Positions 7,565 to 16,132 are shown, counted from the stretch's first letter. The stretch is DNA of 64,000 nucleotides from Foliimonas ilicis (GCF_039939195.1 NZ_JBDUUH010000002.1:124001-188000), one strand, 5' to 3'. Translations and numbers: made by a program. The notes: generated by a model from the letters alone, not told the origin.

Positions 7565-8020
7565 TCAACTGCCCCAGAAACCTCGAGCGGCAGCGCCGAT
7601 CACTTGGCCTACGATCTCACCAATAGCGGCCTTGCCGGCCGCTGTGCCGACGTTCTTGGATATCTCCACGATCTGAGCCCCTGCAGGCTTTTCAAGCCCA
7701 GGCAGCGGTGCATTCAGCAATGTGAGGGCTTTGGCCGATAGGCGAATGGAATATCCGTCTCTTTGGAGAAAACCTTCCACAGCAAGAAACTCGATAGCCT
7801 CGTTGACGAAGTCTTCCATGTTCGTGGAAGGAGCAATTTCACCGTAGATCTTTGTTCGAATGGTGATCACCATTGACGGCGGATCGTAGGGCAAGATCGC
7901 TATGCCCAGTTTTTCAGCGATTTCGTCGTGGTCGATTTCCACCGCGATAGGAAACTTCCGATATAGCTGATCGAATATCAGCCCGACGACTTGATTGAAC
8001 GCCTCGAAATTACTTTCCAT
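7565..8020 (-). CDS. Hypothetical protein, prophage-associated type
   Basis: Encodes 151 residues from ATG 8020 with GGGGAG upstream; a longer frame begins at 8173 but lacks that signal. The N-terminal half alternates helices and strands (FNQVVGLIFDQLYRKFPIAV, then FLAVEGFLQRDGYSIRLSAKAL), like a small winged-helix domain. The C-terminal 30 residues are rich in glycine, alanine and isoleucine (KAAIGEIVGQVIGAAARG) and could insert into or associate with a membrane. Function unknown. Confidence 0.6.
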   Translation of the reverse strand: MESNFEAFNQVVGLIFDQLYRKFPIAVEIDHDEIAEKLGIAILPYDPPSMVITIRTKIYGEIAPSTNMEDFVNEAIEFLAVEGFLQRDGYSIRLSAKALTLLNAPLPGLEKPAGAQIVEISKNVGTAAGKAAIGEIVGQVIGAAARGFWGS

Positions 8021-8191
8021 TCCACTTCTGCTCCCCTGCCGCCTCCACGCAGTTAGATCAGAGGGGTCAGAGGCCGACAAGCCAACACATCCCCAGACGT
8101 GCCCAAACGTGCGGAATTCTTTAACCGGCGCGCTCGTGGGATTCTGCACCTCGAAACAGGTGTTGGAGATCAACGAGAATGACGTTTATCG

Positions 8192-9379
8192 CTACCGACG
8201 ACGGCGTCTGCGAGAGCGACGCTCTTCTTCCAACTGATCAGGTGTCTGCTGCACAGCGAGCACTGCCGATCCAAACAGATTAGGCATTTCGTTGATCTCC
8301 ATTGATTGGCAGAGTGCCTCCGCGAGGTCCTCGACAGAAAATTCGCGCTTGTCATCTGGAATTTCTGGAGAGCTGCCGATTCCGAGAAATGCTCGCAACG
8401 CCATACTGAATAGAATTGGCGCGACGCCCAGCAGAGGATGGCCCGTGGAGGAGTGAAGATCGGTCCAATCGACCGGCTCACCGTGCAAAAAGCGGTTTCG
8501 CGCGCGATAAAGTTGATCGTATAAGAAACCGGGCGCCGCCACCATACGACTGCTACTGCGGCTCATCTGGACCTTGTGAACAAGCTCCGTCAGATTTCGG
8601 TATCGCCACGGCGCAAGTGCGATAAGGTCAAGAACTCTCGCTTTGTTTGCTTGACCGCTGGGTCCGGGATGGACGAGAATTTCAAACGCACTAACCCACA
8701 AAGCGATACCTCGTCCAAAATCGTGAATTGTTGCTTCTGTACCGCCCGGCAAAGATGCAGCGGCGTTGGCGACATTTAGCGAACGAAACAGCGCAATTTC
8801 AGCCCAGTCCGGTTCCGATACGGAAAACCGTTTTTGCCATCGTTTGGAGAGTTCTCGAAATAGATGTTGATCTACATCCGTCGTGGCCAAGCGCCCAACC
8901 GACATTCCCGGGGCAGACATTCCCCTGAAACGGGACACGGTGTGAGTGGCGAGTAGGGCCGGCGTTCGCGCTGTGGCCCATTTTCCAAACTTGTCGAGCA
9001 TCCATGGGTAAATCATGAACGTGTCAGAATACGCGATCCGCAATTGAGCTCGGTTCACAATAATATCAGAGTGAGTACCCGGCACAACGCAAGCGACGAT
9101 TGCGTCTCGGAAACCCGCTACTGCGTCTGCCGTTAATATTTCCTCTGGCGCGTCATGCCTACATATTAGGACGCCTGGCTCGAGTTTTTCTCCATGACTG
9201 GCCGTGAAACGTTTCAAAAAGCTCCCGAGCTTGGGATGGAAAGTGACACATTGATCAACTCGGCTATCCGATGATGCTGTGAGCGCGAAACTGTCCGTTC
9301 CGACTGGATTGATCACTCTCACGTTCGGCAGTACCGCAAGTGCTTTCCACTCCGGAATATTTCTCGTTCGCTTTGACAC
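8192..9379 (-). CDS. HEPN-motif protein (Apea-like), coupled to the recombinase
   Basis: Encodes 395 residues from a GTG at 9379. The C-terminal half (about 195-340) has the helical pattern of Apea-like HEPN domains (LFRSLNVANAA, ALWVSAFEILVHPG) and the diagnostic R-x4-H motif with an asparagine after the arginine: R294-N295-R-F-L-H299. HEPN proteins with this motif are typically metal-independent RNases used in toxin and anti-phage systems. The N-terminal 190 residues are not recognised and could sense a trigger. The protein ends in a run of arginines. The start codon shares one base with the recombinase stop (TAGTG), so translation is coupled. Calling it a defence gene is inference. Confidence 0.7.
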   Translation of the reverse strand: MSKRTRNIPEWKALAVLPNVRVINPVGTDSFALTASSDSRVDQCVTFHPKLGSFLKRFTASHGEKLEPGVLICRHDAPEEILTADAVAGFRDAIVACVVPGTHSDIIVNRAQLRIAYSDTFMIYPWMLDKFGKWATARTPALLATHTVSRFRGMSAPGMSVGRLATTDVDQHLFRELSKRWQKRFSVSEPDWAEIALFRSLNVANAAASLPGGTEATIHDFGRGIALWVSAFEILVHPGPSGQANKARVLDLIALAPWRYRNLTELVHKVQMSRSSSRMVAAPGFLYDQLYRARNRFLHGEPVDWTDLHSSTGHPLLGVAPILFSMALRAFLGIGSSPEIPDDKREFSVEDLAEALCQSMEINEMPNLFGSAVLAVQQTPDQLEEERRSRRRRRR

Positions 9380-10335
9380 TACAAAAACCCATCGCCAGCG
9401 TGATCGTTGTACCGATCGGCGCGTCGAACATATGTTTCGACTGAGCGTGGATCGCGATGGCGGCTCACTTCCATAATGCGACTGATCGAAGCTCGGTTTT
9501 CTGCGGCCGACGTGATAAATCCTGCACGCAACGAATGGCCAGAGAGCTTTGTCCCGTCAAGCCCGGCTTCTTTCGCGTATCGTTTGATGATCAGCGCGAC
9601 GGATTGCGCGGTCAACGCATCGTCCATCGCCCGACCGCCACGGCTGATCCGGCGGAAGATAGGCCCTTCGGTAATCGCGGCCGCTTGCAGCCACTCCTCA
9701 AGCCGCTGGACGGGCATGAGAGCTTTCCCGTTGAGTATCGCCACCGACTGGCCTTTGCCCTCCTGATCCGTCTTGGAGCGGCCAAGGAATACATCGACGC
9801 CGTTGTCGTTGAAGGTGAGATCATCGAACGTGATACCAACGAGTTCGGAACGACGGAATGCGCCGGCAAATCCGAGCAACAGAAGGGCGCGATCCCGCTT
9901 GCCTATCATCGTGTCGCGCGGAACGTGTGCCAAAATGGCATGGATAACGTCGGCGGTGGCCGGTGCCTTCTGACGAGGCGCTATGCCCACCGTGCGGCGG
10001 ATGCCTTTGAGGATCGCAGACACGCCGGCGTTGTCAGTCGGATTATCCATTCCCGCCCCACGATGGAAGAAGCGGATCGCAGCAAGTTTCCGAGCGATTG
10101 TTGGGACGCGCTTGCCGCCGTCTGCCAGCATTGAAGCGAAGTTGGCAACAGTGGCAGGCGAGGCCGGAAGCGATGGGCGGCCACGAGCAGTACACCATGT
10201 CTGAAACGCAACCCAATCACTCTGATAGGCGCGCATGGTGTTCTCCGACAGCGCTGCACGGCCGTAATCAACAGCCTCAACGGACAGGTCTGAAATGGCT
10301 GGAAGCTCGTTGGAAACGATAGTAAGCGCTGACAT
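9379..10335 (-). CDS. Second tyrosine recombinase, XerC/D-like
   Basis: Encodes 318 residues: an N-terminal SAM-like core-binding domain (about 25-115) and a catalytic domain with R161 in RRSEL, the H267-x-x-R270 box, H293 and the nucleophile Y302. It lacks the extra N-terminal arm-binding domain of the island integrase and so resembles stand-alone recombinases found in transposons and plasmids. It sits mid-island, upstream of and overlapping the HEPN gene. No inverted repeats that would mark its own target are obvious by eye. Confidence 0.88.
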   Translation of the reverse strand: MSALTIVSNELPAISDLSVEAVDYGRAALSENTMRAYQSDWVAFQTWCTARGRPSLPASPATVANFASMLADGGKRVPTIARKLAAIRFFHRGAGMDNPTDNAGVSAILKGIRRTVGIAPRQKAPATADVIHAILAHVPRDTMIGKRDRALLLLGFAGAFRRSELVGITFDDLTFNDNGVDVFLGRSKTDQEGKGQSVAILNGKALMPVQRLEEWLQAAAITEGPIFRRISRGGRAMDDALTAQSVALIIKRYAKEAGLDGTKLSGHSLRAGFITSAAENRASISRIMEVSRHRDPRSVETYVRRADRYNDHAGDGFL

Positions 10336-10345
10336 GCTCTTCCCC

Positions 10346-10645
10346 TTAAAGGCTGTCTACCCAAAATATCCAAGTCGGCGTAAAGCAGGAGGGCGACGTA
10401 TGGCCGCCAATGTGGCAGCTCAGCAACATCGAGTAACCGCGGCTCCGCATGCACGCACGGCGGTAATCTCGCTCTCGGTTGGCCTCGATCTGCTTTTCGA
10501 TGATCAGCATCTCGCACCCGGCGTGAGTAGCTTTAGCGTTTGAAGCCGACTGCGAAAAAATGAATAGGATACCGATCCCAAGCGCGACCACCGCAGCCGC
10601 CAAAACCAATACAACTTTGATGGATTTCACTAATATCGCCATCAT
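10346..10645 (-). CDS. Small membrane-anchored hypothetical protein
   Basis: Encodes 99 residues with one strongly hydrophobic segment (about 6-31), followed by a cysteine-containing soluble part (cysteines in AGCEM, RACMR, LSCHI and PSCF). It ends about ten bases upstream of the recombinase start, so it may be the first gene of that operon. No family is recognised. The even spread of cysteines could form disulphides if the tail is periplasmic. Confidence 0.5.
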   Translation of the reverse strand: MMAILVKSIKVVLVLAAAVVALGIGILFIFSQSASNAKATHAGCEMLIIEKQIEANRERDYRRACMRSRGYSMLLSCHIGGHTSPSCFTPTWIFWVDSL

Positions 10646-10682
10646 ACATTGCCCCCATTGGTATTGATAAATGGTCTTCTCG

Positions 10683-11192
10683 CTAACGTTTGTCGCTGTA
10701 TGTCAAGCGCACCCGGTTTCGTTCTCGGAGCCACTCCAGCGGCGTGAGAACGCGTTTTTGATCCATGCGGAGATACGGAGCGAAGATTTCCGGAATCCGG
10801 TCTCTGAAACGTAAGAGCTTTTTCAAAGATTCCGCGATTTTGGCTTGGTGCTCCGTGCGATCGCCAGCGTTCATATCGATCACCTCGCGGGATACCGACA
10901 TATTGATTAGAGCTTCATGCCAGTCCTTCAGTTCGCCATTAACATCGTCACCGAACAGAAACTTGGCTTTATTTCGCGTTTTATGGAATTCGGATGCTTC
11001 GTGCCCTGGGATGCGATCACCACGATGTAGGACCTCGCGCATCAGGGCCATTGTTTGATCGTAGATTTCCATTCGCCGATCGAACAAATCGAGCATCACG
11101 CGATGATGGGCGGTACGCCACTGCATAAAAGCGATGATAGCAACGGCAGTTGCTAAAGTTGGCGTCAAAAGAGCGGAGAGAGTTTCCATCAT
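10683..11192 (-). CDS. Hypothetical protein, N-terminal membrane segment
   Basis: Encodes 169 residues. A hydrophobic N-terminus (about 4-24) is followed by a conserved-looking cytoplasmic helix (QWRTAHHRVMLDLFDRRMEIYDQTMALM) and a charged C-terminal half. Proteins starting this way are widespread in proteobacterial accessory regions and lack a known function. The start overlaps the XRE regulator stop by four bases (ATGA, 11189-11192), so the regulator and the membrane protein are translated together. Confidence 0.65.
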   Translation of the reverse strand: MMETLSALLTPTLATAVAIIAFMQWRTAHHRVMLDLFDRRMEIYDQTMALMREVLHRGDRIPGHEASEFHKTRNKAKFLFGDDVNGELKDWHEALINMSVSREVIDMNAGDRTEHQAKIAESLKKLLRFRDRIPEIFAPYLRMDQKRVLTPLEWLRERNRVRLTYSDKR

Positions 11193-11446
11193 CCTTTTAG
11201 CCTCACCCCCGGCCCACCATCAGCATTCTCGCCCGCTGCCTGAAACACCACACCAGCCTCTTCCAGCTTCCGGCGGACGGTAGTGACGTTACCTGCAGAG
11301 CTGCGGTCTGGACCTATGCCTTCATCTTCCATACGTCTGATGGTTGTGAGTGATAAGGCTGATTTTTCTACCAAGTCTTTTTGAGACCAGTTCAGCAGGG
11401 CTCTAGCGGCACGGATTTGGTTCGCTTGCAAAACGCATTTCCTCAT
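11189..11446 (-). CDS. XRE-family helix-turn-helix regulator
   Basis: Encodes 85 residues. Residues 8-45 (IRAARALLNWSQKDLVEKSALSLTTIRRMEDEG) form a typical Cro/CI-type helix-turn-helix. The C-terminal part with TVRRKLEEAGVVFQAAGE is the usual end of single-domain Rhizobiales regulators of this type. It faces an AT-rich region with inverted repeats, its probable operator, and is coupled to the membrane protein downstream. Confidence 0.85.
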   Translation of the reverse strand: MRKCVLQANQIRAARALLNWSQKDLVEKSALSLTTIRRMEDEGIGPDRSSAGNVTTVRRKLEEAGVVFQAAGENADGGPGVRLKG

Positions 11447-11562
11447 TCAGAAAGATCACATAAACATTTTTTGCTTATTTGTAAACATTTACTGTTGATC
11501 ATAGTCAATTGTTATGGTTTACACATAAACACAAAATGTTCAAAAAGAAAGGATAATGCATC
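11447..11562. promoter_or_regulatory. AT-rich divergent promoter/operator for the XRE regulator
   Basis: The 116-bp gap between the XRE gene (minus) and the small gene at 11563 (plus) is very AT-rich. It contains the perfect inverted repeat GTAAA-N2-TTTAC at 11481-11492 and repeated TAAACA words on either side. This is the natural operator for the XRE protein and the only clear divergent promoter in this half of the island. Confidence 0.55.
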
Positions 11563-11772
11563 ATGGCACGTACGTACCCGGAGTATCAGCATGTGCCCGT
11601 CTTTCGAGTTTCGTCGGTGATCAGGAACGCGTTTGTCAGAGCGGCCTTCGAAAAGACAGAGATGAAAGCCGGCGCAAACTCGTCACCGATAACGTCCCAG
11701 AATTTTGTCGGTAGCGCTGGCGGTGCCATTCATTGGCGCACGAAACTCGCCTCGTTGAGAAGCATAGGCTGA
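11563..11772 (+). CDS. Small hypothetical protein
   Basis: Encodes 69 residues from ATG 11563 with AAAGGA a few bases upstream. It has no hydrophobic segment and no recognisable motif; it is basic and may be partly disordered. Its support is the ribosome binding site and its position divergent from the XRE regulator. It could be a regulated effector or a chance frame. Confidence 0.45.
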   Translation: MARTYPEYQHVPVFRVSSVIRNAFVRAAFEKTEMKAGANSSPITSQNFVGSAGGAIHWRTKLASLRSIG

Positions 11773-11859
11773 GCAAGCGCCGGTATTCGATTACCTCTTT
11801 GCGAGGGCGGCTTAGGGTCGCTCCACAATTGGATAGACCCCAATTAGGGGGTGTCTAAA

Positions 11860-12249
11860 TCAAGGTGAGGTGATCCCGGCGCGGATCAGCTCTGCCACTA
11901 GCGGGGACAGAACATAAGGAATGGACATACCAACAATCCATCCGATCGCTGTTCTGATGCGGGTATGAATTGCACCCGTATTCCAATCAAAACGCTCAGC
12001 CACCAAGCTCAACGCAAACTGGACTGCCGTGAGAATATACAAGCCGAGCGCAATATAACTGACAGCATAAACGGTCCAAAGTGTCGCCGACGATAACGCG
12101 TCAGCAGCGGCAGACAGAGCGCCAAGAATGATCGCGCTTTCGATGATGATGAACCAAAAGCTGTGAAACGAGGCCGCCCTTTCATAGGCAACTCGGTGCG
12201 CGTCGGGCGTCCCGGCGCTCATGTAAAAATGGCGCAGAATATGCATCAC
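11860..12249 (-). CDS. Multi-pass membrane protein, hypothetical
   Basis: Encodes 129 residues with about three hydrophobic helices (roughly 32-50, 57-83, 101-120). The start overlaps the stop of the secreted-protein gene upstream by four bases (12246-12249), so both are made from one message. No family is recognised. Confidence 0.6.
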   Translation of the reverse strand: MMHILRHFYMSAGTPDAHRVAYERAASFHSFWFIIIESAIILGALSAAADALSSATLWTVYAVSYIALGLYILTAVQFALSLVAERFDWNTGAIHTRIRTAIGWIVGMSIPYVLSPLVAELIRAGITSP

Positions 12250-12563
12250 TGGGGCAAATTGCAGTAGGCAATGCTGTTGTCACCGCTGTACGGAGACTTG
12301 ATCTGGAAGGTCCATTGGCGGCCTGAAAATCGCTGGCCCTTTTCTCGCATCATGTTCGCGATCTTGGGGCAGACGTCCCGAGCCTCGCCGCTGTTCATAT
12401 CCATCGTTGCCGTGACTGTTCCGTTCCAGCCAGATACCTCGCACGGAGCGCTGCCCAGCCCCGTTGCATCTACCACCCGGCAAAGCGCATAGGCGCTATC
12501 AACTGCATCGGCCACCGCCGGCGTTGCAAGCAGCGCTGTGACTGCCACGAAAAGCATTTTCAT
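12246..12563 (-). CDS. Secreted hypothetical protein with four cysteines
   Basis: Encodes 105 residues from ATG 12563, preceded by a strong GGAGG; the longer frame to 12614 has no such signal. A clear Sec signal (MKMLFVAVTALLATPAVA, cleavage near residue 19) leads to a mature domain of about 85 residues with four cysteines (ALCRVV, APCEVS, DVCPKI, AYCNLP), probably two disulphides. It is translationally coupled to the membrane protein at 11860, which suggests a periplasmic/membrane pair. Function unknown. Confidence 0.65.
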   Translation of the reverse strand: MKMLFVAVTALLATPAVADAVDSAYALCRVVDATGLGSAPCEVSGWNGTVTATMDMNSGEARDVCPKIANMMREKGQRFSGRQWTFQIKSPYSGDNSIAYCNLPQ

Positions 12564-12620
12564 GAAATTTCCTCCAAACCCAATGCTAAATTGGCGCAAC
12601 CTTGAGGCGAACACAAGTGA

Positions 12621-13136
12621 TCAACTGAAGACCAGCAAGTCGCGATCATCTGGAAGGAACCCTCGTTTAATCAAAGCGTACCGCATGGCTTGCAAAAGTG
12701 TTTTCCGAGAGGGGTTTCCAAGGTTCAGACGCGCAGCAGCGATGTCTGGAAAGGCTTCATCAAGCCCTTTCCAGTCCATCACGTCGGGATAGATCAATGT
12801 AATGCCCATGGAAAAAGTCGAAAACGCCGGGTCCAGATTACAGCCCAGTGTATGCAAGTGTGAAATGTTCGCCAGCATCGTTAGATCATTCAAGACCTCG
12901 ATTCTTTCGACATCGTCAGTGGTCATAATCGCCGACGGATCGCGATCAGCGTGTTTGAAAAAATTGTAAGCTTGAACTGTCGCCCTTCGCCATTCAGCTA
13001 AGCGGTCTTTGCGGATCAGATGGTCGAAGGACAGCGGTAAGCCTACGCCTCGCTGCTTGGCAATAGTTCCGGTGAGTTCGGAACAAGCCATTACCACCAT
13101 GTGAGTGCTGAATGGATGGCACTCAGTAGCTATCAT
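12621..13136 (-). CDS. Hypothetical protein, possibly 5'-truncated
   Basis: Encodes 171 residues from the first in-frame ATG (13136). The middle carries AYNFFKHADRDP, a motif I associate with a proteobacterial family of unknown function. The open frame continues 19 codons upstream of the ATG without a start codon, and a strong GGAGGGGG sits just before an ATC codon at about 13184. The true start may therefore have been lost by mutation, or the ATG at 13136 is used. No signal peptide or catalytic motif is visible. Confidence 0.55.
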   Translation of the reverse strand: MIATECHPFSTHMVVMACSELTGTIAKQRGVGLPLSFDHLIRKDRLAEWRRATVQAYNFFKHADRDPSAIMTTDDVERIEVLNDLTMLANISHLHTLGCNLDPAFSTFSMGITLIYPDVMDWKGLDEAFPDIAAARLNLGNPSRKTLLQAMRYALIKRGFLPDDRDLLVFS

Positions 13137-13318
13137 CTTGATCGCTGTTTCCGCATGAAACCCTGCTATAGCGAGTTTATCGATACCCCCCTCCTATGTT
13201 GCGTTCATGTCGCGTCGAGTCGCCACGCATGATCATAAAACCGTGATTTTCCGTGACTTTCATTTGCAACATGGCGCAACATGAAATCAGAGAGAAACTT
13301 CGCTAAGTGCTTGATTTT

Positions 13319-13396
<78 letters not shown>

Positions 13397-13549
13397 ATTG
13401 GCCTCCGTTACCATATTTGCCGCGTCAGTAAAGCCAAATGTCGCGTTGAAAGTGGATAAGTCATGATGCCGGGTCAACTTTGCATCCCTCGGTAGGCGTG
13501 ATACGCCATCGCACGCACTACAGACCCGCGATCCATACAGAGACGCTGC

Positions 13550-14323
13550 ATGAGCCTGGACCTAAAGAGTTTCGCCTTCACCAGTTCCGACACGGACGAC
13601 GCCAAGCAGGCGGCAAGCAGGCTGCGGGAATTGTATGGCGACACGCCGATCGCCGAGGCCGATGTCGTGGTGGCGCTGGGCGGCGACGGTTTTCTGCTTC
13701 AGACGCTGCGCGAAACGATGGGCACCGGCAAGCCCGTTTATGGCATGAACAAGGGGACGATCGGCTTTCTTCTCAACGAGTATAAGGAAAACGGTCTGGT
13801 TGAGCGGCTGCGCGACGCTTCCTCCGAGACCATCCGGCCCTTGGAAATGACGGCGACGAATGCCGATGGCGGCACGGTCCATGCTTTGGCGATCAACGAA
13901 GTCGCGCTTTGGCGCCAGTCGTACCAGACAGCGAAATTCCGGATCACCATCGACGGCAAGGTGCGGCTCGACGAACTCGTCTGCGACGGCGTGATGGTGG
14001 CGACGCCTGCGGGCTCGACCGCTTATAATCTTTCAGCGCATGGCCCGATCATACCGCTGGATGCCCCCCTGCTTGCGTTGACGCCCGTCAGCCCGTTCAG
14101 GCCGCGGCGCTGGCGCGGCGCGCTGATACCCAACAAAGCGGTCGTGCAATTCGATATATTGGAAGCCAACAAGCGCCCCGTGAATGCCGCGGCCGACTTT
14201 ACAGAAGCGAAATCAATCGTTTCGGTGACGATCCGGGAGTCTCCGCATGAAACCGCCACGCTGCTCTTCGATGCCAGCCATTCATGGAACGAACGCATCC
14301 TGACGGAGCAGTTCCGGTACTAG
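13550..14323 (+). CDS. nadK: NAD kinase
   Basis: A 257-residue NAD kinase, which phosphorylates NAD to NADP in the cytoplasm. Visible signatures are the GGDGFLLQT motif near residue 44, the NE pair in LAINEVALWR and the ATPAGSTAYNLSAHGPI active-site loop. The length is normal for alphaproteobacterial enzymes. It is the first chromosomal gene to the right of the island and runs away from the tRNA. Confidence 0.95.
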   Translation: MSLDLKSFAFTSSDTDDAKQAASRLRELYGDTPIAEADVVVALGGDGFLLQTLRETMGTGKPVYGMNKGTIGFLLNEYKENGLVERLRDASSETIRPLEMTATNADGGTVHALAINEVALWRQSYQTAKFRITIDGKVRLDELVCDGVMVATPAGSTAYNLSAHGPIIPLDAPLLALTPVSPFRPRRWRGALIPNKAVVQFDILEANKRPVNAAADFTEAKSIVSVTIRESPHETATLLFDASHSWNERILTEQFRY

Positions 14324-14487
14324 AGAAAGCGAGCCTCAACTTGCTCGCCGGCAATCGAAAACTTGGAAAACCGGCTGGCACACATAGTATTGATGGTGGA
14401 ATCGGGCCGTTTCGCTAGGCTTCTGTTGACAAATCGCGCCATGAACCTTATCGCCAAGAACATTCCAGCGGGCGCGGGGCGCCTGCC

Positions 14488-16050
14488 GTGACGATTTTGA
14501 TCGTCGCGCCCACGAACCAGCCAAAGCAGCCGAAACACTTGTCAGACATCGACACCGTTCAAGAAGCGTTGACCTTTGCAGATCTTGGTCTTTCCCCCAA
14601 GGTTCTTTCTGCCGTAACGGATGCGGGCTACACAGTGCCCACTCCCATTCAGGCAGGCGCAATTCCCCATGCATTGCTGGGCAAGGATGTGCTCGGCATA
14701 GCCCAGACAGGCACCGGCAAGACAGCCTCCTTCGTTCTGCCGATGCTGACCCGCCTTGAAAAAGGCCGCGCACGTGCCCGCATGCCGCGCACCCTCATTC
14801 TCGAACCGACGCGCGAACTCGCTGCGCAGGTCGAAGAAAACTTCGTCAAATACGGCAAGAACCACCGCCTCAACATGGCGCTTCTGATCGGCGGCGTTTC
14901 GTTCGACGAACAGGAAAAGAAGCTGGAACGCGGCGCAGACGTTCTCATCGCAACGCCCGGCCGCCTGCTCGACCATTTCGAGCGCGGAAAGCTTTTGCTG
15001 TCGGCCGTCGAAATCCTCGTCATCGACGAGGCAGACCGCATGCTCGACATGGGTTTCATTCCCGACATCGAGCGCATCTGCAAGCTGATCCCGTTCACGC
15101 GCCAGACGCTTTTCTTTTCGGCGACCATGCCGCCGGAAATCACCAAACTGACGGAGCAGTTCCTGCACGCACCGGTTCGGGTTGAAGTTGCCAAGGCAGC
15201 AAGCACCGCGATCACCGTCCAGCAGCGGCTCGTGAAAGCCAAGTCCAAGCCTTGGGACAAGCGCGCGGTTCTCCGCGATCTTATCAATGCCGAAGACGCC
15301 GAAATCAAGAACGCTATCATCTTCTGCAACCGCAAGGTGGACGTGTCGGAGCTTTTCCGCTCGCTGATCAAGCACGATTTCGACGCCGGTGCATTGCATG
15401 GCGACATGGACCAGCGCGCCCGCATGGCGATGCTCGCCGGTTTCCGCGAAGGAAAGCTGAAGCTGCTGGTGGCGTCCGACGTCGCGGCGCGCGGACTGGA
15501 TATTCCAGACGTCAGCCACGTATTCAATTACGATATACCGATCCACGCCGAAGATTATGTCCACCGCATCGGTCGCACCGGTCGTGCAGGCCGTTCGGGC
15601 AAGTCGTTCACGCTGGTCACCAAATCGGATCAGAAATATCTGGACGCTATCGAAAAACTGATCGGCAAGACGATCGAGTGGCATGATGGCGACCTCTCCA
15701 CCCTGCCCGCCGCTACCGAGGAAGAGTCTGCGCCGAGGCATGGACGCGAACGCGCACGCGGCGGAAAAGGCGACAAGAAGCGCTCAGGTAGACCCGAACG
15801 TCGTGAAAAGCCGGAAGCGGCAGTCGAAGCGGTGGCCGCAGAAGCAGCACCGGTCGAAGTCGAGCCCAAGCGCGAGCGCAAGCAGCCTGTCCAGGCCGAC
15901 AACAACGACCGCAAGAAGCCGGCACCGGCACATGATAGCGGCCGTGACAATCGCCCGAACCGCCATCGCCGCGATCATGACGACGACAACAATGTCGTTG
16001 GTTTCGGCGACGATGTGCCAGCCTTCATGAAGATCGCCGCACGCGTTTAA
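14488..16050 (+). CDS. DEAD-box ATP-dependent RNA helicase, RhlE type
   Basis: Encodes 520 residues from a GTG start. All helicase motifs are present in order: Q motif (YTVPTPIQ), Walker A AQTGTGKT, PTRELAAQ, TPGR, DEAD in VIDEADRMLDMGF, SAT, then ASDVAARGLDIPDV and HRIGRTGRAGR. The C-terminal 120 residues are a disordered tail rich in Lys, Arg, Glu and Ala, as in RhlE-type helicases involved in ribosome assembly or RNA decay. A terminator follows at 16099. Confidence 0.92.
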   Translation: MTILIVAPTNQPKQPKHLSDIDTVQEALTFADLGLSPKVLSAVTDAGYTVPTPIQAGAIPHALLGKDVLGIAQTGTGKTASFVLPMLTRLEKGRARARMPRTLILEPTRELAAQVEENFVKYGKNHRLNMALLIGGVSFDEQEKKLERGADVLIATPGRLLDHFERGKLLLSAVEILVIDEADRMLDMGFIPDIERICKLIPFTRQTLFFSATMPPEITKLTEQFLHAPVRVEVAKAASTAITVQQRLVKAKSKPWDKRAVLRDLINAEDAEIKNAIIFCNRKVDVSELFRSLIKHDFDAGALHGDMDQRARMAMLAGFREGKLKLLVASDVAARGLDIPDVSHVFNYDIPIHAEDYVHRIGRTGRAGRSGKSFTLVTKSDQKYLDAIEKLIGKTIEWHDGDLSTLPAATEEESAPRHGRERARGGKGDKKRSGRPERREKPEAAVEAVAAEAAPVEVEPKRERKQPVQADNNDRKKPAPAHDSGRDNRPNRHRRDHDDDNNVVGFGDDVPAFMKIAARV

Positions 16051-16098
16051 GGCGCCGCATTTGCGGCCAGCCTCTAATCAGATCAGATAACGATCTTG

Positions 16099-16132
16099 AA
16101 CCGCTTGCAACATTGTGAGCGGTTTTCTTTTT
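16099..16132 (+). terminator. Rho-independent terminator after the helicase gene
   Basis: Stem AACCGCT (16099-16105) pairs with AGCGGTT (16118-16124) and is followed by a T-rich run to about 16132. Confidence 0.8.

Noticed and set aside
13439..13447. ATGTCGCGT copy outside the island, right of tRNA-Thr
   Set aside because: Lies on the chromosomal side and has no partner one turn away; not counted as an arm site.
14542..15741. Minus-strand ORF opposite the DEAD-box helicase
   Set aside because: Shadow frame; the helicase motifs are all on the plus strand.
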